The notes under the pieces were generated by a model. The model saw only the letters and a program-made list of their open reading frames with translations. It did no database searches and was not told the origin of the DNA. Below are positions 12,510-25,795 of a DNA stretch of 64,000 bases, piece by piece (position 1 is the stretch's first letter; each line of letters begins with the position of its first letter). The stretch is from Pseudorasbora parva (taxonomy: Eukaryota > Chordata > Actinopteri > Cypriniformes > Gobionidae), in NCBI RefSeq assembly GCF_024679245.1, contig NC_090176.1:18841293-18905292 (forward strand), written 5' to 3'. The translations under genes and the position numbers were made by a program.

Positions 12510-13795
12510 TCATGTTATAGCGATCTCTGGTAGTTTCACATGGTCTGCCTCTTCAGTGCGAATGCCATATATGGACTGAATGTGCACAGAGCGCTCCCTC
12601 AGGCTGCCAGTATGAAATGAAAACGTCTGGTTACGTATGTAACCTAAGTTCCCTGAAGAGGGAACGAGACGCTGCGTAGAAACGCTGTGAGAGATGGCCT
12701 CGACCACCCACTTGCTCAATCTCTGTTTGGATACCCAAACAACCCTTTTAGAAGCTCTAAAACAGACAAACAGCTGATCAGTCTTTCTCCACAGGGCAGC
12801 TCTGTGGACATCCAGTGCCCTAACTGGGCAAAGCAGATTAAGCTTCTCTTGGTCTGACGTCATGAAGGGAGGAGGACAGAAGGCCTGTAGAGTGATAGGA
12901 CCCCTAGGGCCAGTAGGGAAGTTAGGGATGTAACCAGGTCTAGAATGAAGAAAAACCTTCACCATCCCAGGTGCGAATTCTAAACATGAGGGCCCCACCG
13001 AGAGGGACTGCATATCAATATCTCTGATTCTTTTAAGAGACGAAATAGCCAAAAGGAAGATAATCTTTAGTGTCAGAAATTTGTCAGACACTTCCTCTAT
13101 AGGCTCGAAAGGGGTCACAGATAGGCCCTGGAGCACAGTGGCCAAATCCCAGGCCGGGACCCTCGAATGCACTACCGGCCTCAGCCTTAAGGTACCACGA
13201 AGGAAACGAGTAACTAGCGGGTGTCTTCCCAAAGAAACCCCACCCAAAGGAGTGTGGAAAGCAGCTAGGGCCGCCACGTACACCTTTATTGTGGAGGGGG
13301 TCAACCCTGCCGAGAACCTCTCCTGCAAGAACTCCAGCACTGTACCAACCGGGCAGTTAACTGGGTCCAACTGGCGATCTCTGCACCAAGCAGAGAACAA
13401 TCTCCACTTTAGTGCGTACAATTTCCTCGTGAATGGAGCTCTGGAGTGAAGAATATTCTCAACGACCTCAGCCGAGAGACCTGCCTCTGTGAGCTGGGCC
13501 CCCTCAGAGGCCAAGCCCAAAGTTTCCATAACTCCAGGCGGGGATGAAGGAACACCCCGCCCGCTTGAGAGAGAAGGTCCCTCCTGTTCGGAATCTACAT
13601 CAAAGAGGCTTCCAGGAGGGATATCTGGTCCGAAAATCATACTCTGTTCGGCCAATACGGAGCCACTAGCAACAGACTGACCCCACCCCAGCGCACCCTC
13701 TCCAGAACTCCCGGAAGCATAGAAATCGGGGGAAAAGCGTACAGGGGCAGCCTCGGCCACTACTGTACCATTGCATCCAGCCCCAGTGGGGCTGG
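12510..13795 (-). pseudogene. DIRS tyrosine recombinase, C-terminally truncated
   Basis: An open frame runs through the N-terminal SAM-like part (RAPFTRKLYALKWRLF, GTVLEFLQERFSAGL, PSTIKVYVAALAAFH) and into the catalytic domain (FLLAISSLKR with the first catalytic arginine region, LEFAPGMVKVFLHSRPGY, QAFCPPPF). At WVVEAISHS the normal sequence stops and the frame runs into the element's own terminal repeat, reading VSTQRLVPSSGNLGY. The segment that should carry the HxxR motif and the nucleophilic tyrosine is therefore absent. The frame overlaps the end of the RT-RNase H frame, which is normal for DIRS. The enzyme, which would integrate the circular cDNA, cannot be functional here. There is no evident ATG at the start of the domain. 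Confidence 0.85.
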
Positions 13796-15211
13796 GTGCG
13801 ACAGAGAGAACCACTGAGGGCAGTGAGAGTTCTCTGCCGAAGCAAACAAATCTATCACTGCTTTTCCATACTTTCTCCACAGGAGCTCCACCACCTTGGG
13901 GTGAAGCCTCCATTCCCTGGGCCTCGGCCCCTGCTTCGACAGTATGTCTGCTAACTGGTTCAGGACCCCCGGGATAAAAACTGCCCTGATGGAACGCAGT
14001 TTCCCTTGGGCCCACAGGAGGCGAGACCTCAGACCCCCCGATGATTTATATAGGCGACCACCGATGTGTTGTCTGACCTGACCAATACATGGTGGCCCCT
14101 GAGGTCTGGCAGAAAGTGTTTCAAAGCAAGAAACACAGCCAGCATCTCCAGCCCATTTATGTGCCATAAGCGCTGATGTTTCTGCCATAGACCTTGGGAC
14201 GAGTGACCACTCATGGTCACCCCCCGACCCGTGAGAGATGCATCTGTCGTTAGCGTGACGCGACGAACATGAGCTCCCAGCACAGGTTTCCTGGGACAGA
14301 AACCGAGGATCTTTCCACATGACCAGAGCACGAAGGCATCGCCGCGTGACTTTGATCATGCAACGCGGGATCCCCCTCGGGGAGAACCCCTTGGTTCTGA
14401 GCCACCACTGCAATGGCCTCATGTTCAGCAGGCCAAAAGGTATCACGTTGGACGCACCTGCCATGAGGCCTAACAATTTCTGTTTGACAGTGACCAATCG
14501 ATCTAGCTTTGGTTCTTTCGCCACGGACAGGATCGACGTTATGCGTGTTGACGATAATTGCGCCCGCATAATTATCGAATCCCATACCACGCCCAGAAAA
14601 GTGGTCCTCTGAGCTGGAGAAAGCACATGTTTCTTTGTGTTTAGCCTCAACCCCAACCTCTTCATATGTGCGAGGACAATATCTTGATTCTGAACCGCCA
14701 TCTGCTCTGATTGAGCCAAAATCAACCAATCGTCAATATAGTTGAGTATGCGGATGCCCTGCAGACGCAATGGCGCCAGAGCTGCATCCACACACTTCGT
14801 GAAGGTGCGGGGTGACAGTGCTAGACCGAAAGGAAGTACTTGGTATTGGTATGCCTCTCCCCCGAAGGCAAACATCAGAAACTTCCTGTGATGTGGAAGG
14901 ATGGAAACATGGAAATAGGCGTCTTTGAGATCTATAGTGACAAACCAGTCCTCAGACCTGATCTGTGACCAGATCGGTCTGAGTGTAAGCATCTTGAACT
15001 TGAGCTTCGCTACAGAACGATTTAACAGACACAGATCTAATATCGGGCGCAACCCTCCATCCTTCTTTGGTACAATGAAGTAACGGCTGTAAAACCCAGA
15101 CTCCCTGCTTGGAGGAGGAACAGAGCCCTCTCTATAGTTTCTCTCTATAGCCCCCTTTCGCAAAAGAGTCTCTACTTCTTGTGCCATAACCAGAGCCTGC
15201 TCCGGGCCCAC
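13760..15211 (-). pseudogene. DIRS reverse transcriptase (and post-RNase H segment)
   Basis: The 483-codon open frame has no ATG at its start (GTG), so the 5' part of the ORF is missing. Residues about 15-200 are a DIRS-type RT: LRKGAIE, YFIVPKKDGGLRPILDL, DLKDAYFHV at 94-102 with the first catalytic aspartate, QVLPFGLALSPRTFTK, and YIDD at 158-161. From about 14290 to 14035 this frame is nonsense because the RNase H domain sits in another frame. It is coding again for the post-RNase H block (LRSIRAVFIPGVLNQLADIL, VIDLFASAENSHCPQWF). RT would copy the element RNA into cDNA. The core motifs are intact but the ORF is broken. Confidence 0.88.
14030..14331 (-). pseudogene. DIRS RNase H domain in a shifted frame
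   Basis: This frame carries the RNase H core: VTLTTDASLTGRGVTMSG (first aspartate), HINGLEMLAVFLALK (glutamate) and VLVRSDNTSVVAYINHRG (second aspartate). The reverse transcriptase upstream and the post-RNase H segment downstream lie in a different frame. Two indels, near 14290 and near 14035, are needed to explain this, and the second restores the first frame. The catalytic residues themselves are conserved, so the damage looks recent relative to sequence decay. Confidence 0.8.
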
Positions 15212-15219
15212 CTCTGTGG

Positions 15220-15259
15220 GTGTTTATTAACCCTCCCTGAAAGGAGGGTTAATAAACAC
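15220..15259. repeat. Short perfect palindrome
   Basis: Arms gtgtttattaaccctcc and ggagggttaataaacac face each other across about 5 bp. It lies exactly where the recognisable DIRS sequence stops and may mark the recombination or deletion junction. Confidence 0.8.
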
Positions 15260-15607
15260 TCCTCTCCCCTGTATGAAAATTTGACACAAACATGGTAATC
15301 TATCAACATTTCTCCACACCTGCACACGTTTGAACTAAAAACCCTAAGGGATGTTGTTTTGACGCTTGTCTTCAGGACGACCATAGAGAGTTTTTTTTAT
15401 TTTTTATTTTCATTTTTTATGAATGGGAGGAGCTGATGCTCATTTTTCAATCAAAAGGCAGACGCCGATTTTCATTTAATAACTCCTGACACATTAGCAC
15501 ATTATGGTGACTATAAGACTTTGGGAATAAAACAGGTAAAAAAATGAACTTGTGACTCCTTTTGATGATGTATAATTTGTCAAGGAAATGACTTACATCT
15601 GACAGTA

Positions 15608-15674
15608 TTTTTTTGAGCTACTTTAAACAAAGAAAGCTTTGAAGCTTTCAATGTTTAAAGTAGCTCAAAAAAAT
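15608..15674. repeat. Inverted repeat hairpin
   Basis: Arms of about 22 bp (containing tttttttgagctactttaaa and its reverse complement) flank a spacer that itself holds the small palindrome gaaagctttgaagctttc. Probably a small foldback element. No target duplication was identified. Confidence 0.7.
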
Positions 15675-15770
15675 AGCTATAAAAAAATTTGCGTCAGCGT
15701 CCTTGCACTTTAAAAAAAAAAATATTATAATTATTTTTTAAATGCAAGCTGACTAGCTGTATAGCCGAAT

Positions 15771-16621
15771 CAGTGTTCGAACTATACCGTGGCCTTTGGG
15801 GGAGCCCACTTTTCGGGGGGTGGGGGGGGGGGGTGCGCGTGGAAGAGAGGACGTGTATATTCCTTCACACACAGACAAACGGGTCAATCTATTGCTTAAT
15901 GCATTGCGGAGACTCTTAATATACAATTTACAATCATTGAAGAACATCTTTGATTTTAATGAAGGAAGAAAAAAACAAGAATTGATAGGTCAAAAAGCCC
16001 ACAAATAGTCTATAAATAAAGCCGGCTGTCTTTGAGTTCACATGAACGGTTGAAGTTACTCGTCAGGCTACAGAAGAAAACCATAATTCCTCCATTCAAC
16101 TAACGTTAGTCTTATAAGGACATTGATAGTCGCGCAGACCTATATCAACCCAGCCGCAACACATAATTGGGGATAACATGCCTTAACACAGACTCGACCA
16201 CAGAGGCTTGGGGTCAGCTTCCTTTGCTGTTCCTCCAGAAATCCAAGATCAAGAAGTGGATATTCGTTTTTGTTTTTTCTACGAATCTTTGCGTTGACAT
16301 GTACTAAACATGAGTGGAATTAGCACCGCAGCGCCACCACACCTTGATGGTCATGACAAGAACAGCATGCATAGTTATCTTTATTGAAGTCAATTAGATT
16401 TAAATTGCCGTCATGCATGAATTAATTATATATTTTTAGAAATTTTACATATAATAATCCACGATGATCACATTACAGAAAACTGAAATTGCACCTAAAA
16501 AAATACACAGTGTCAATATTTTTGAGACCCCCCAAAATTTCTCAAATCACTTTTTCAGGGGAGCCCATGTCTTATTTAGGGGAGCCGAGCTCCCCCTAGC
16601 TCCCCCGTAGTTCGCACCCTG
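15771..16621. mobile_element. Non-autonomous hAT element with 8-bp TSD
   Basis: The 8-bp sequence agccgaat is duplicated exactly at 15763-15770 and 16622-16629. The ends are inverted repeats: left cagtgttcgaacta and right, reversed, cagggtgcgaacta, followed on both sides by gggggagc-type sequence. An 8-bp duplication with CAG-starting ends is diagnostic of hAT. No transposase ORF is present in its 851 bp. Confidence 0.8.
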
Positions 16622-16629
16622 AGCCGAAT

Positions 16630-18060
16630 GATGTCTGCAAGCATTATGGCTATCTGCAGTTGTTTTCTTTATTGAATGTGACAATAAATTGCATACTTTT
16701 TTATTCTATTGATATCTGTCAGTGACTTAAAGTAGGATTTCCCTAAGAAATATTCTAGAATAAAGCACTAAAACATGACATACCAGTAATTAGATTTCAG
16801 AAGTGGGTAGTCAGATCAGGTTGGTGGCATGCGAAAGCAGCATTAATGTCAAGTCAGTGGAAAGTTCTCATTATTACCAGTTACAGAGTACGCCTAAGTC
16901 TTGATAATGGGCAGAAAAGGCCATACGTGGTGTGTTGCGTCGACCTCAACCTCGTCACATTAATTCCAGCTATTAATGAATGATGGTGCAATAATCCTCA
17001 GCATTGTGTGACCATAATACCACAGGAGACATTGTCCGGAGAAACAAGCTAGTCTCCATGGAAAGTATGATGCGTGTTTTGATAGGATTATGAGTTAGCT
17101 TCGGAAAAGGCTGTAACTCCTGGAAACCAGCCAACTGAAACTGAAGCCTGGTACATCAGCTTGAGGTAACATTAGGACACAAAAAGCTGATGAAAGATGG
17201 GAGCACCTCTGGATCCACAATTCTTGTTATCGCAACCCGATCCAAACATGAAATGGGGTGAAATACCATTGCTTATACAAGAAAATCTCTGCCTTTAGAG
17301 AGTCTAAACATTTTATTCAGGAAGTCAAACAAATAGTGCATTCATGCCACCAAACATGGTGTGCTTCCCTCTTCCAACTCAGAGCCCAAAGCGTGTGGCA
17401 CTTCTGTTCGTAGAAACCATTGAGAGGCTGGAGAGGAGGATGAGAACAGCGTGTGAAGCAGAGGAGTGCAGATGAATGGGGGAGCAGACACCCACGCAGA
17501 CGTGTGGGGGGATTTGAGTGGACGTCACAGGAACAGAGTGTGTGTGGGAGAGGAAAGGAAAAGAAAGTGGGCGTCTAGTAGGCTTGCTGCCACTGATGCT
17601 CTCATACTGTGTGGTTCTTTACTCCGCTTCTTTCTGTTTCTTACAACCACCATCTGAATTGGGTCAGAATATTAATTCATTTTTAATTCATAACTTCTCT
17701 TCTTTTCTTAACATATACGTTGTTATATATAAAGAAATATAGTTCTCAATGTAAAGTATCACAGCCCGTTCTTCTGTTCCATCTGTGCTGATTTTAAATC
17801 GTTTTTGTTCAGAATGTGTCAGACGGACATCTTTGGTTGTTGTGTTGTGCCTCACTGTTTCTTAAGTGTATAGTGGCATGTGCATTTCAGTTTTAAAATA
17901 TAGCATATCAAGTTATAGCTACACTGTCACTTTGTTGTTGTTCAGATTATAAACTAAACTTAATGAGCGAGTTGACTTTAAAACCATCTTCCAAACTCTA
18001 TAAACTCTATTTTTGCCTTACCCTAAATCACTATGTTATGCCTATTCAGATTATTTACAC
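16630..18060. other. Unassigned sequence
   Basis: About 1.4 kb without a recognisable element. Two overlapping short frames at 17466-17742 show no domain, and I see no splice-consistent exon structure. Confidence 0.4.
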
Positions 18061-19268
18061 ATATTGCCAAAAGTATCGGGACACCTCCAAATCATTGAAT
18101 TCAGGTGTTCCAATCACTTCCATGGCCAGGTTTATAAAATCACTCAGGCAGGCATACTGCTTCTACACTCTAAAAAATGCTTGGGTTGAAAGCATTTTTT
18201 GGGTTGAAAAATTGGGTTGAAAATGGACAAACCCAGAAATCGGGTCGATTGAACCCAGTAAATGGAACCATTCAAACAACCCAATTTCTGGGTTTGTCTA
18301 TTTCCAACCCAACTTGGGTTGTTTTTAACCCAGCATTTTTTAGATTGTACAAACATTTGTGAAAGAATAAGTTGCTCTCAGGAGCTCAGTTAATTCAAAC
18401 GTGGTACCGTGATAGGTTTTATTATATAGGATGAAGGATAGGATGAAATTCATTCATGAAATGTTCTCAATACTAAATATTTCACAGTCATCTGTTATAA
18501 CACAGTGCAAGCAAATGGGAACAACAGCAACTCAGCCATGAAGTTGTAGGCCCCATGAAATCACGGAGCAGGATCAGCACATGCTGAGGTGCACAGTGCG
18601 CAGAAGTCGCCAGCCTTCTGCAGAGTGAACAGGCCTCCAAACTTCATGTGGCCCTCAGACTCTAGAGCACTGGAGACTGGACAATGTTCTCTGGAGTCAC
18701 TAATCAGGCTTCTCGGTCTGGCAATCAGATGGACGAGTCTGGGTTTGGTGGTTATCAGGAGAAAGGTGTTCTGATGGCTTTTCATCAAGTGTAAAGTTTG
18801 GTGGAGGGTGGATTATGGTGTTGTTGGTTTTTTTTTTTCAGGGGTTGGCCATGGCCCCTTAGTTCCAGGGAAATGAACTCTTAATGCTTTAGCATACCAA
18901 TACAGTTTGGACAATTTAATGTTCCCATCTTTGTATGGCCACTTCCTGTTTCAACATGACTGTGCACCAGTGCACAAATCAAGGTCCATAATGGAGGAAC
19001 TTGACTAGCCCGCACAGAGTCCTTGCTTCAACCCGATAGAACACCTCTGGGATGAATTAAAGCATATACTGTGAGTCAGACTTTCTAGTCCAACATCAAT
19101 TCCTGACCTCTTAAACGTGCTTCAAAAATGTTATAAACACACTTCTAAACGTTTTGGAAAGCCTTCCCAGAAGAGTTAAAGCTGTTATAGATGCAAAGGG
19201 TGGGCCAACTCCATATTAAACCCTCCAGATGAAGAATAGGATGTTCTTACAGTTCATGTGCATGTCAT
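18061..19268 (+). pseudogene. Dead Tc1 transposon with a nested MITE
   Basis: The left end reads attgccaaaagtatcgggac, the terminal sequence of a common fish Tc1 family. Transposase remnants are seen only in broken frames: the region around 19010-19060 corresponds to the conserved C-terminal block (fragments of PDxNPIEHLWDELK), and 19160-19220 to the extreme C-terminus (VPRRVKAVIDAKGGPT-like). The copy is interrupted at 18167 by a 181-bp foldback. The right terminal repeat is absent or decayed, so the right boundary is approximate. No functional transposase is possible. Confidence 0.75.
18167..18347. mobile_element. 181-bp foldback MITE (AAAAAATGCTGGGTT family)
   Basis: Ends are inverted: actctaaaaaatgcttgggt on the left, and aacccagcattttttagattg on the right. 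Inner arms repeat gggttg/caaccc motifs in inverted orientation. The host trinucleotide TAC is found on both sides (18164-18166 and 18348-18350). The uninterrupted host sequence is preserved in the related Tc1 fragment near 11,625-11,645. Open frames across it merely reflect the palindrome. Confidence 0.85.
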
Positions 19269-19269
19269 T

Positions 19270-21159
<1,890 letters not shown>

Positions 21160-21164
21160 CTTTA

Positions 21165-21525
21165 GATATGAAGTCACAATTGCAAGTTATAAAATCTGAA
21201 TTCCATGATATAGAATTGTCAGATAAAAAGTCTCAATTTCTGAATTTTATAACTCCCAATTCTGATCTCACAATTCTTACTTAATATCTTGCAACGCTGA
21301 ATTTATATCTCGCAAATATATCTTTATATCTCGCAATTCTGACTATAACATGCAATTCTGACTTTATAACTCGCAATTCTGAATTTATCTCAAAATCTGG
21401 CTTTATATCTCACAATTCTGACTACAACATGCATTTCTGGCTTTATAACTCACAATTCTGACTTTATATCTCGCAATTCTTACAATGACTTTATATCTTG
21501 CAATTCTGAGAAAAAAAAGTCAGAA
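21165..21525. repeat. Minisatellite, about 20-22 bp unit
   Basis: Diverged tandem copies of a unit close to caattctgactttatatctcg run through the stretch. Variants ending in acatg or aactc make a higher-order pattern visible. The units are not separated by unique spacers, so it is not CRISPR-like. Confidence 0.85.
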
Positions 21526-21529
21526 TTGA

Positions 21530-23090
21530 ATGTAATGAACACATTCTTGGTGGTTCATTTGTATGAATTCATAAAATCTAATTTGACATTTTTCGTACAA
21601 TTGTACAACCTTATACCTTTTTTTCTTAAAAGGCCGTTTTGTATGATTATTCACAGTCAAACAGTTACGAATTAACATTATTTGTTAATATTATATACGA
21701 TTGTATGAGAAGATTTATTGTTGACGAAGTCAGGTGGAATGAGAAAAAATGTCTTGCCAGATATGAGATCGTATTTTTCATGGTGTCGACTTGGTGAAAG
21801 AGTGGATCAGAAGAATTGATGTCATAAGCTGAGTGAGGTAAAGATGCTGAGGCCTTGTATCAAACCACATGGATTGTTTTCAGGATCTTTCAGATAATGA
21901 GAATGATGTTCAGGAATTGTAGGTTTCCGGTTTCCTGTCTGTCTGTCTATGTATTTTTTTTTTTTTTTTGAGGACCAAGAGAATGCACTGCGCTTTGATG
22001 ATAAAATACTAGTAAATAGTTACAGACTTCTCCACATGATTTTGCAGTTAGTAGAATAATTGTGACCGACATTGCAGAGGCCAACGAGCTCTCTTTTTTT
22101 TATTCTGCAAAAGGCAATTTTATAAAACAGGCTTTAACCTTTCAATGAAGCTTATCAAAATGCCAATCTCTGTTGCACTGAAATTAAAAGCATGCCATTG
22201 TTTCTCCATTTTGATTTTGATTTATCTTACCTCAGGAGCAGTTTGCACATTTTTTTTTTTTTTTTTGCTTGGTAACAGACCTGACAGTTGATTACCGAAC
22301 TTATTGGAGTGGTTTAAGATTTCCTAACTACAAATAAGGTGAGATTTTGTAGGAAAGGATAAGAAAGTTAAACATTACAAAGTTGCTTCTGTAATAAAAA
22401 ATTACAGAAAAAAAACTTCAACTTCAGACGTAAGATAGAAAGTTCCTGTAATACGTCCGCAAGACTAGTATTTAGTTATCACCCACTTATTGTAATTACT
22501 ACAAAAAAGTATATATAAATGTGAAATGGGGTTGTACCCAAATTATATCTAATATTAGCTAATATAATATTATGCAAACTCTGGTGTAGCTCTCATTGGG
22601 GGTGACCAATATACCAATTTTGATGATAACTGTGATATTAAGAACATTCAATAAATATATAAAAACCTTTTAAAAGTACCTCTGCATGGCATGGATTACT
22701 GACGTCATCAAATGGAGCAGATTACCAAAGTCATAACAGCGATCTTTATCAAGATTATCAACCATCCAAATTACTGATCAAAAAATATTATTCTTTGTTA
22801 ATGTTAATTTCGACATTTACCAATGCACATTAAAATAATTTACTTTGAAGATGTACAGCAGTATTTTTTGACTTACACATATTAATAAATACTGTATCAA
22901 ATGTATATTCATTATATTCATATAACACATATTATAATATTGTAAATAACATTTTATATACAGTTAATGTTCACCACCTCCCCTACACCTTATATTTTGA
23001 GTGATTCATTGGCCAAAAAAAAGAAGAAAAAAAGTCACTGTAATTGTGTAGTTGAAATCTGATGATATTTGTTTAAATATGTTCCAATAC
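21530..23090. other. Unassigned AT-rich sequence
   Basis: AT-rich, with several T-runs. The part at 21,550-21,730 has degraded inverted-repeat character (gtatgaattcataaaatc and cgtacaattgtacaac) but no boundaries could be set. Confidence 0.4.
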
Positions 23091-23099
23091 ATCAGGTAT

Positions 23100-23310
23100 T
23101 CTTGGATTACAAATAATTTTTACTTTTTTATCCCCACCCCTAAACCTAACCCTTACAGAAAGCTTCATTAAGGCATTATTTAATATCTTTATCAAGCCAT
23201 TTTCCTCATGTTGGATGCTCCTCAAAATTGGTGATTTTAGGGTTTTACTATCCTTGTGCGGACATTTGCTCGTCACAATATAGGCAACCCCCCCAAACAC
23301 ACACGTTTTA
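23100..23310. repeat. Dispersed-repeat fragment upstream of a (CA)n tract
   Basis: Contains ccccacccctaaacctaacc followed by gattttagggttttactatc and cttgtgcggacatttg. This resembles a repeat widely seen beside CA tracts in teleosts. Boundaries are uncertain and it is non-coding. Confidence 0.4.
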
Positions 23311-23552
23311 CTGCATGACTCTTGAACTGCATCATTCTCTGTGGATTCTCTGTAGCCACTTATGTTTTTTTTATGCTAAATTAACCTGCCTAATACCAGA
23401 TGTCTGCATATACAGGAAGTGATGTGATAATATTTCACATTTACCGCTGCAGTCTAAATCACATACCCAGCACCATCATCCCTCAACTTCAGCTGAGCGC
23501 CTTCCACCATCTCCAGCATTCTATCTTTGTACACTCAGCTCCATTACCCACA

Positions 23553-23676
<124 letters not shown>

Positions 23677-23679
23677 AGA

Positions 23680-25129
23680 CTGCAGATATCCACATTTTTC
23701 AGGACTACAAGAATCTTTTATTTGAGGTCTTAGCGTACATTTTGTCATAAACATGTTATTAAAAAATCTGTTAAAAATCTTTTTTTTTTTTTTTTACTGC
23801 AAGGCCCCCCTAGATGCTTGACAATTCCTCTAAGACTGTATTTCTGCAGCAAAAAGAAAAGTAAAGTTTAAAAAAAAAATATTAACAAAAACTGTTTTCT
23901 ATTGTACTTTTACTTTCTTACTGCACTTTTGTAAATAAAACAAATTTGAGATAGATTCAGAGCCCTATCACACACTCGGCACAATGTGACTCAAGGCAAG
24001 TGTTTTATGCTATTTCAGGCTGCAGCAGTTATCATTTTTACGTCCTGCGCCATGTTGTGCACATGTTGTGCACAGCAAATGCACTCGTGCACATCTGTTC
24101 ACCCATGGTCTGAAAACAAGGTGTGTTCATGTGCATTAACCTGCCATACCAAAAACAGGACCGTAAGAAGATGGCAAAAGAACACTAAACCTTCTGCTCT
24201 GACCTGAAAGCATAGATATGTAAGGGATTGATTCAGATCAGATAACTCAAAGGGGTATTAAATTACAGTGAAAGGAGCCGTAATACATATTAAATTATTC
24301 AAAATGAATATTTAACACTTTATCAACTATTCGTCCCCCGATACGTTGGAATTAGAGTACATTATCAATCTTGAATCGGATATTACCCGTTAAAATGGCA
24401 ATAATATCAATTTTATGTTCACTGTTGTGAGCTTAGGTCACGATCGATCACTGAACACGATCGATCAGTTTAAGGGAGTAACTTAAAAACACATAGCCAA
24501 ATACACTTGTATAAATGAGAAAGGTAAACAAAAGTTTAATGAACTATTCTAAGCACACAAACTAACAAAACACACATTCATTCAGCTAATGGGAAAGGGA
24601 TGTTTGTTAATGGAAAGGAGTAAAGCCCCAATGCTATCATGTCAACCTTAGTTTGTTCGCTTCGATACGATTTTTACCAGTTCAGCCAGAATGAAGAGTC
24701 ATGTACTTGTGTTTGAATGCTCCTACGAGCATGGGTTCCTCTTAGGACGGCGTTGCTCGGCTGGTATTTAGTTGTTGTGTTCAGATGGACGGAGTTGGTT
24801 TTGCAGGGTAAAAGCCGCGGTTGCTCCGCGACGGGAGTCTCTGAGGCGCGGCTGCGCACACTCCAGGAAGTTTTCTTCGGCGAGGTGTCAGCGTCATAAG
24901 TGAACAGAGTGTTCTTGTCTGTGTTTGGAGTGCCCATATACATAAACACCACTGACCCTTATAAACTCCTCAAAACACGCTCAGTCCATTATAAAACACT
25001 CAAAGGACATTAATTTTGACAACTATGCAAATATACTGAAATGTGTTTATGCTAATATATTATGTTATGGGATCAGTGCGCAGAGAGTGCACATACATTA
25101 GTAATAACAAACTAATGTACTCGTACATC
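23680..25129. other. Unassigned sequence
   Basis: No gene identified. The 24.7-24.9 kb part is locally GC-richer. A short direct repeat of cacgatcgatca occurs at about 24,439 and 24,457. It could include a diverged LTR or promoter region, but nothing proves it. Confidence 0.35.
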
Positions 25130-25795
25130 CATCCAATGCAGTCTTCTAAGGTCTGATTTGGTAGCTGAGCTGAAGACAGTTGCAGAGGACAAACTCAATG
25201 ACTGAGTAGAACTGCATCAGCAGCTCCTGTGGCAGGTTGAACTTCCTCAGCCTTGCGAGCCAATTCGATTGTCCCACTTCAGTTGCTGAGAGATGGACCT
25301 GCTGCCACAGTGCTCTGTTCATGATGGTTCTAGGGTGTTCCTTCTAAAGTTCACAATTATCTCCACTATTTTGAGCATGTTCAGTTCCAGGATGTTATGA
25401 CTGCTCCAGACAGCCAGCTCGTTAACCCCCTGTCTGTAACCAGACTCGCCACTGTCCTGGATGAGGCTGATGAGTGTAGGGTTATCTCCAAACTTCAGGA
25501 GCTTGACAGAGGTATCTTTTGTGGTGCATTTGTTGATGTATAGAGGAAAAAACAGTGGGCAGAGCACAGCTGCCTAGTGCTGATTGTGCCGGTGTTGGAT
25601 GTGAATTTTCCTAACCTCACTAGCTGCTGCCTGTCAGGAAGTTGGTGATCCACTGACAGATGGAGAAGAGCACAGAGAGCTGGGTTAATTTGGACAGGAG
25701 GAGGTTTGGAATGATGCTGTTGAAGGCAGAGCTGAAGTCCACAAATAGGATCCTTAACTCCACGGACGCTGTACAGGGTCGGGAATGACATTGTC
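25130..25795 (-). pseudogene. LINE reverse transcriptase remnant, 3' part
   Basis: Minus-strand frames, broken by several shifts, encode a non-LTR RT: a VDFSSAFN block with the first catalytic aspartate position, then ICQWITNFLTGRQQLVRLG, SLYTNxCT-like and LKFGDNPTLISLIQDS. The latter aligns with the usual FADDTTLIGLI catalytic box, here mutated from ADD to GDN. ELNMLKIVEIIVNFRRN follows, matching the thumb-proximal block. The style resembles jockey/I-type LINEs of fish; the clade is not settled. The gene is split from its upstream part at 26,575 by 0.8 kb of foreign sequence. Confidence 0.7.

Larger units (their letters stand above)
12624..15225 (-). mobile_element. DIRS-type tyrosine-recombinase retrotransposon, damaged
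   Basis: In minus orientation the unit carries reverse transcriptase, RNase H and a tyrosine recombinase. It ends in the DIRS terminal motif (plus strand 12629-12677: ggttacgtatgtaac, ttccctgaagagggaac, gagacgctgcgt). The same motif is found in the DIRS copy at 28.8-31.2 kb. The gag ORF, the 5' terminal repeat and the N-terminal part of the RT ORF are missing; similarity ends near a short palindrome at 15220-15259. DIRS elements move through a circular intermediate integrated by the recombinase and make no target duplication. None is seen here. Confidence 0.85.

Noticed and set aside
13081..13449. Plus-strand frame of 122 codons
   Set aside because: It is the antisense of the DIRS recombinase and has no independent features.
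18144..18362. Overlapping frames on both strands with similar peptides (WVE, NPTW, GLK)
   Set aside because: They only reflect the palindromic MITE.
21165..21525. CRISPR-like array
   Set aside because: Repeats are contiguous and diverged with no unique spacers, and the genome is a vertebrate. It is a minisatellite.
24674..24952. 92-codon minus-strand frame near the GC-richer patch as a host exon
   Set aside because: No family resemblance, no convincing splice context, and an equally open frame lies on the other strand.
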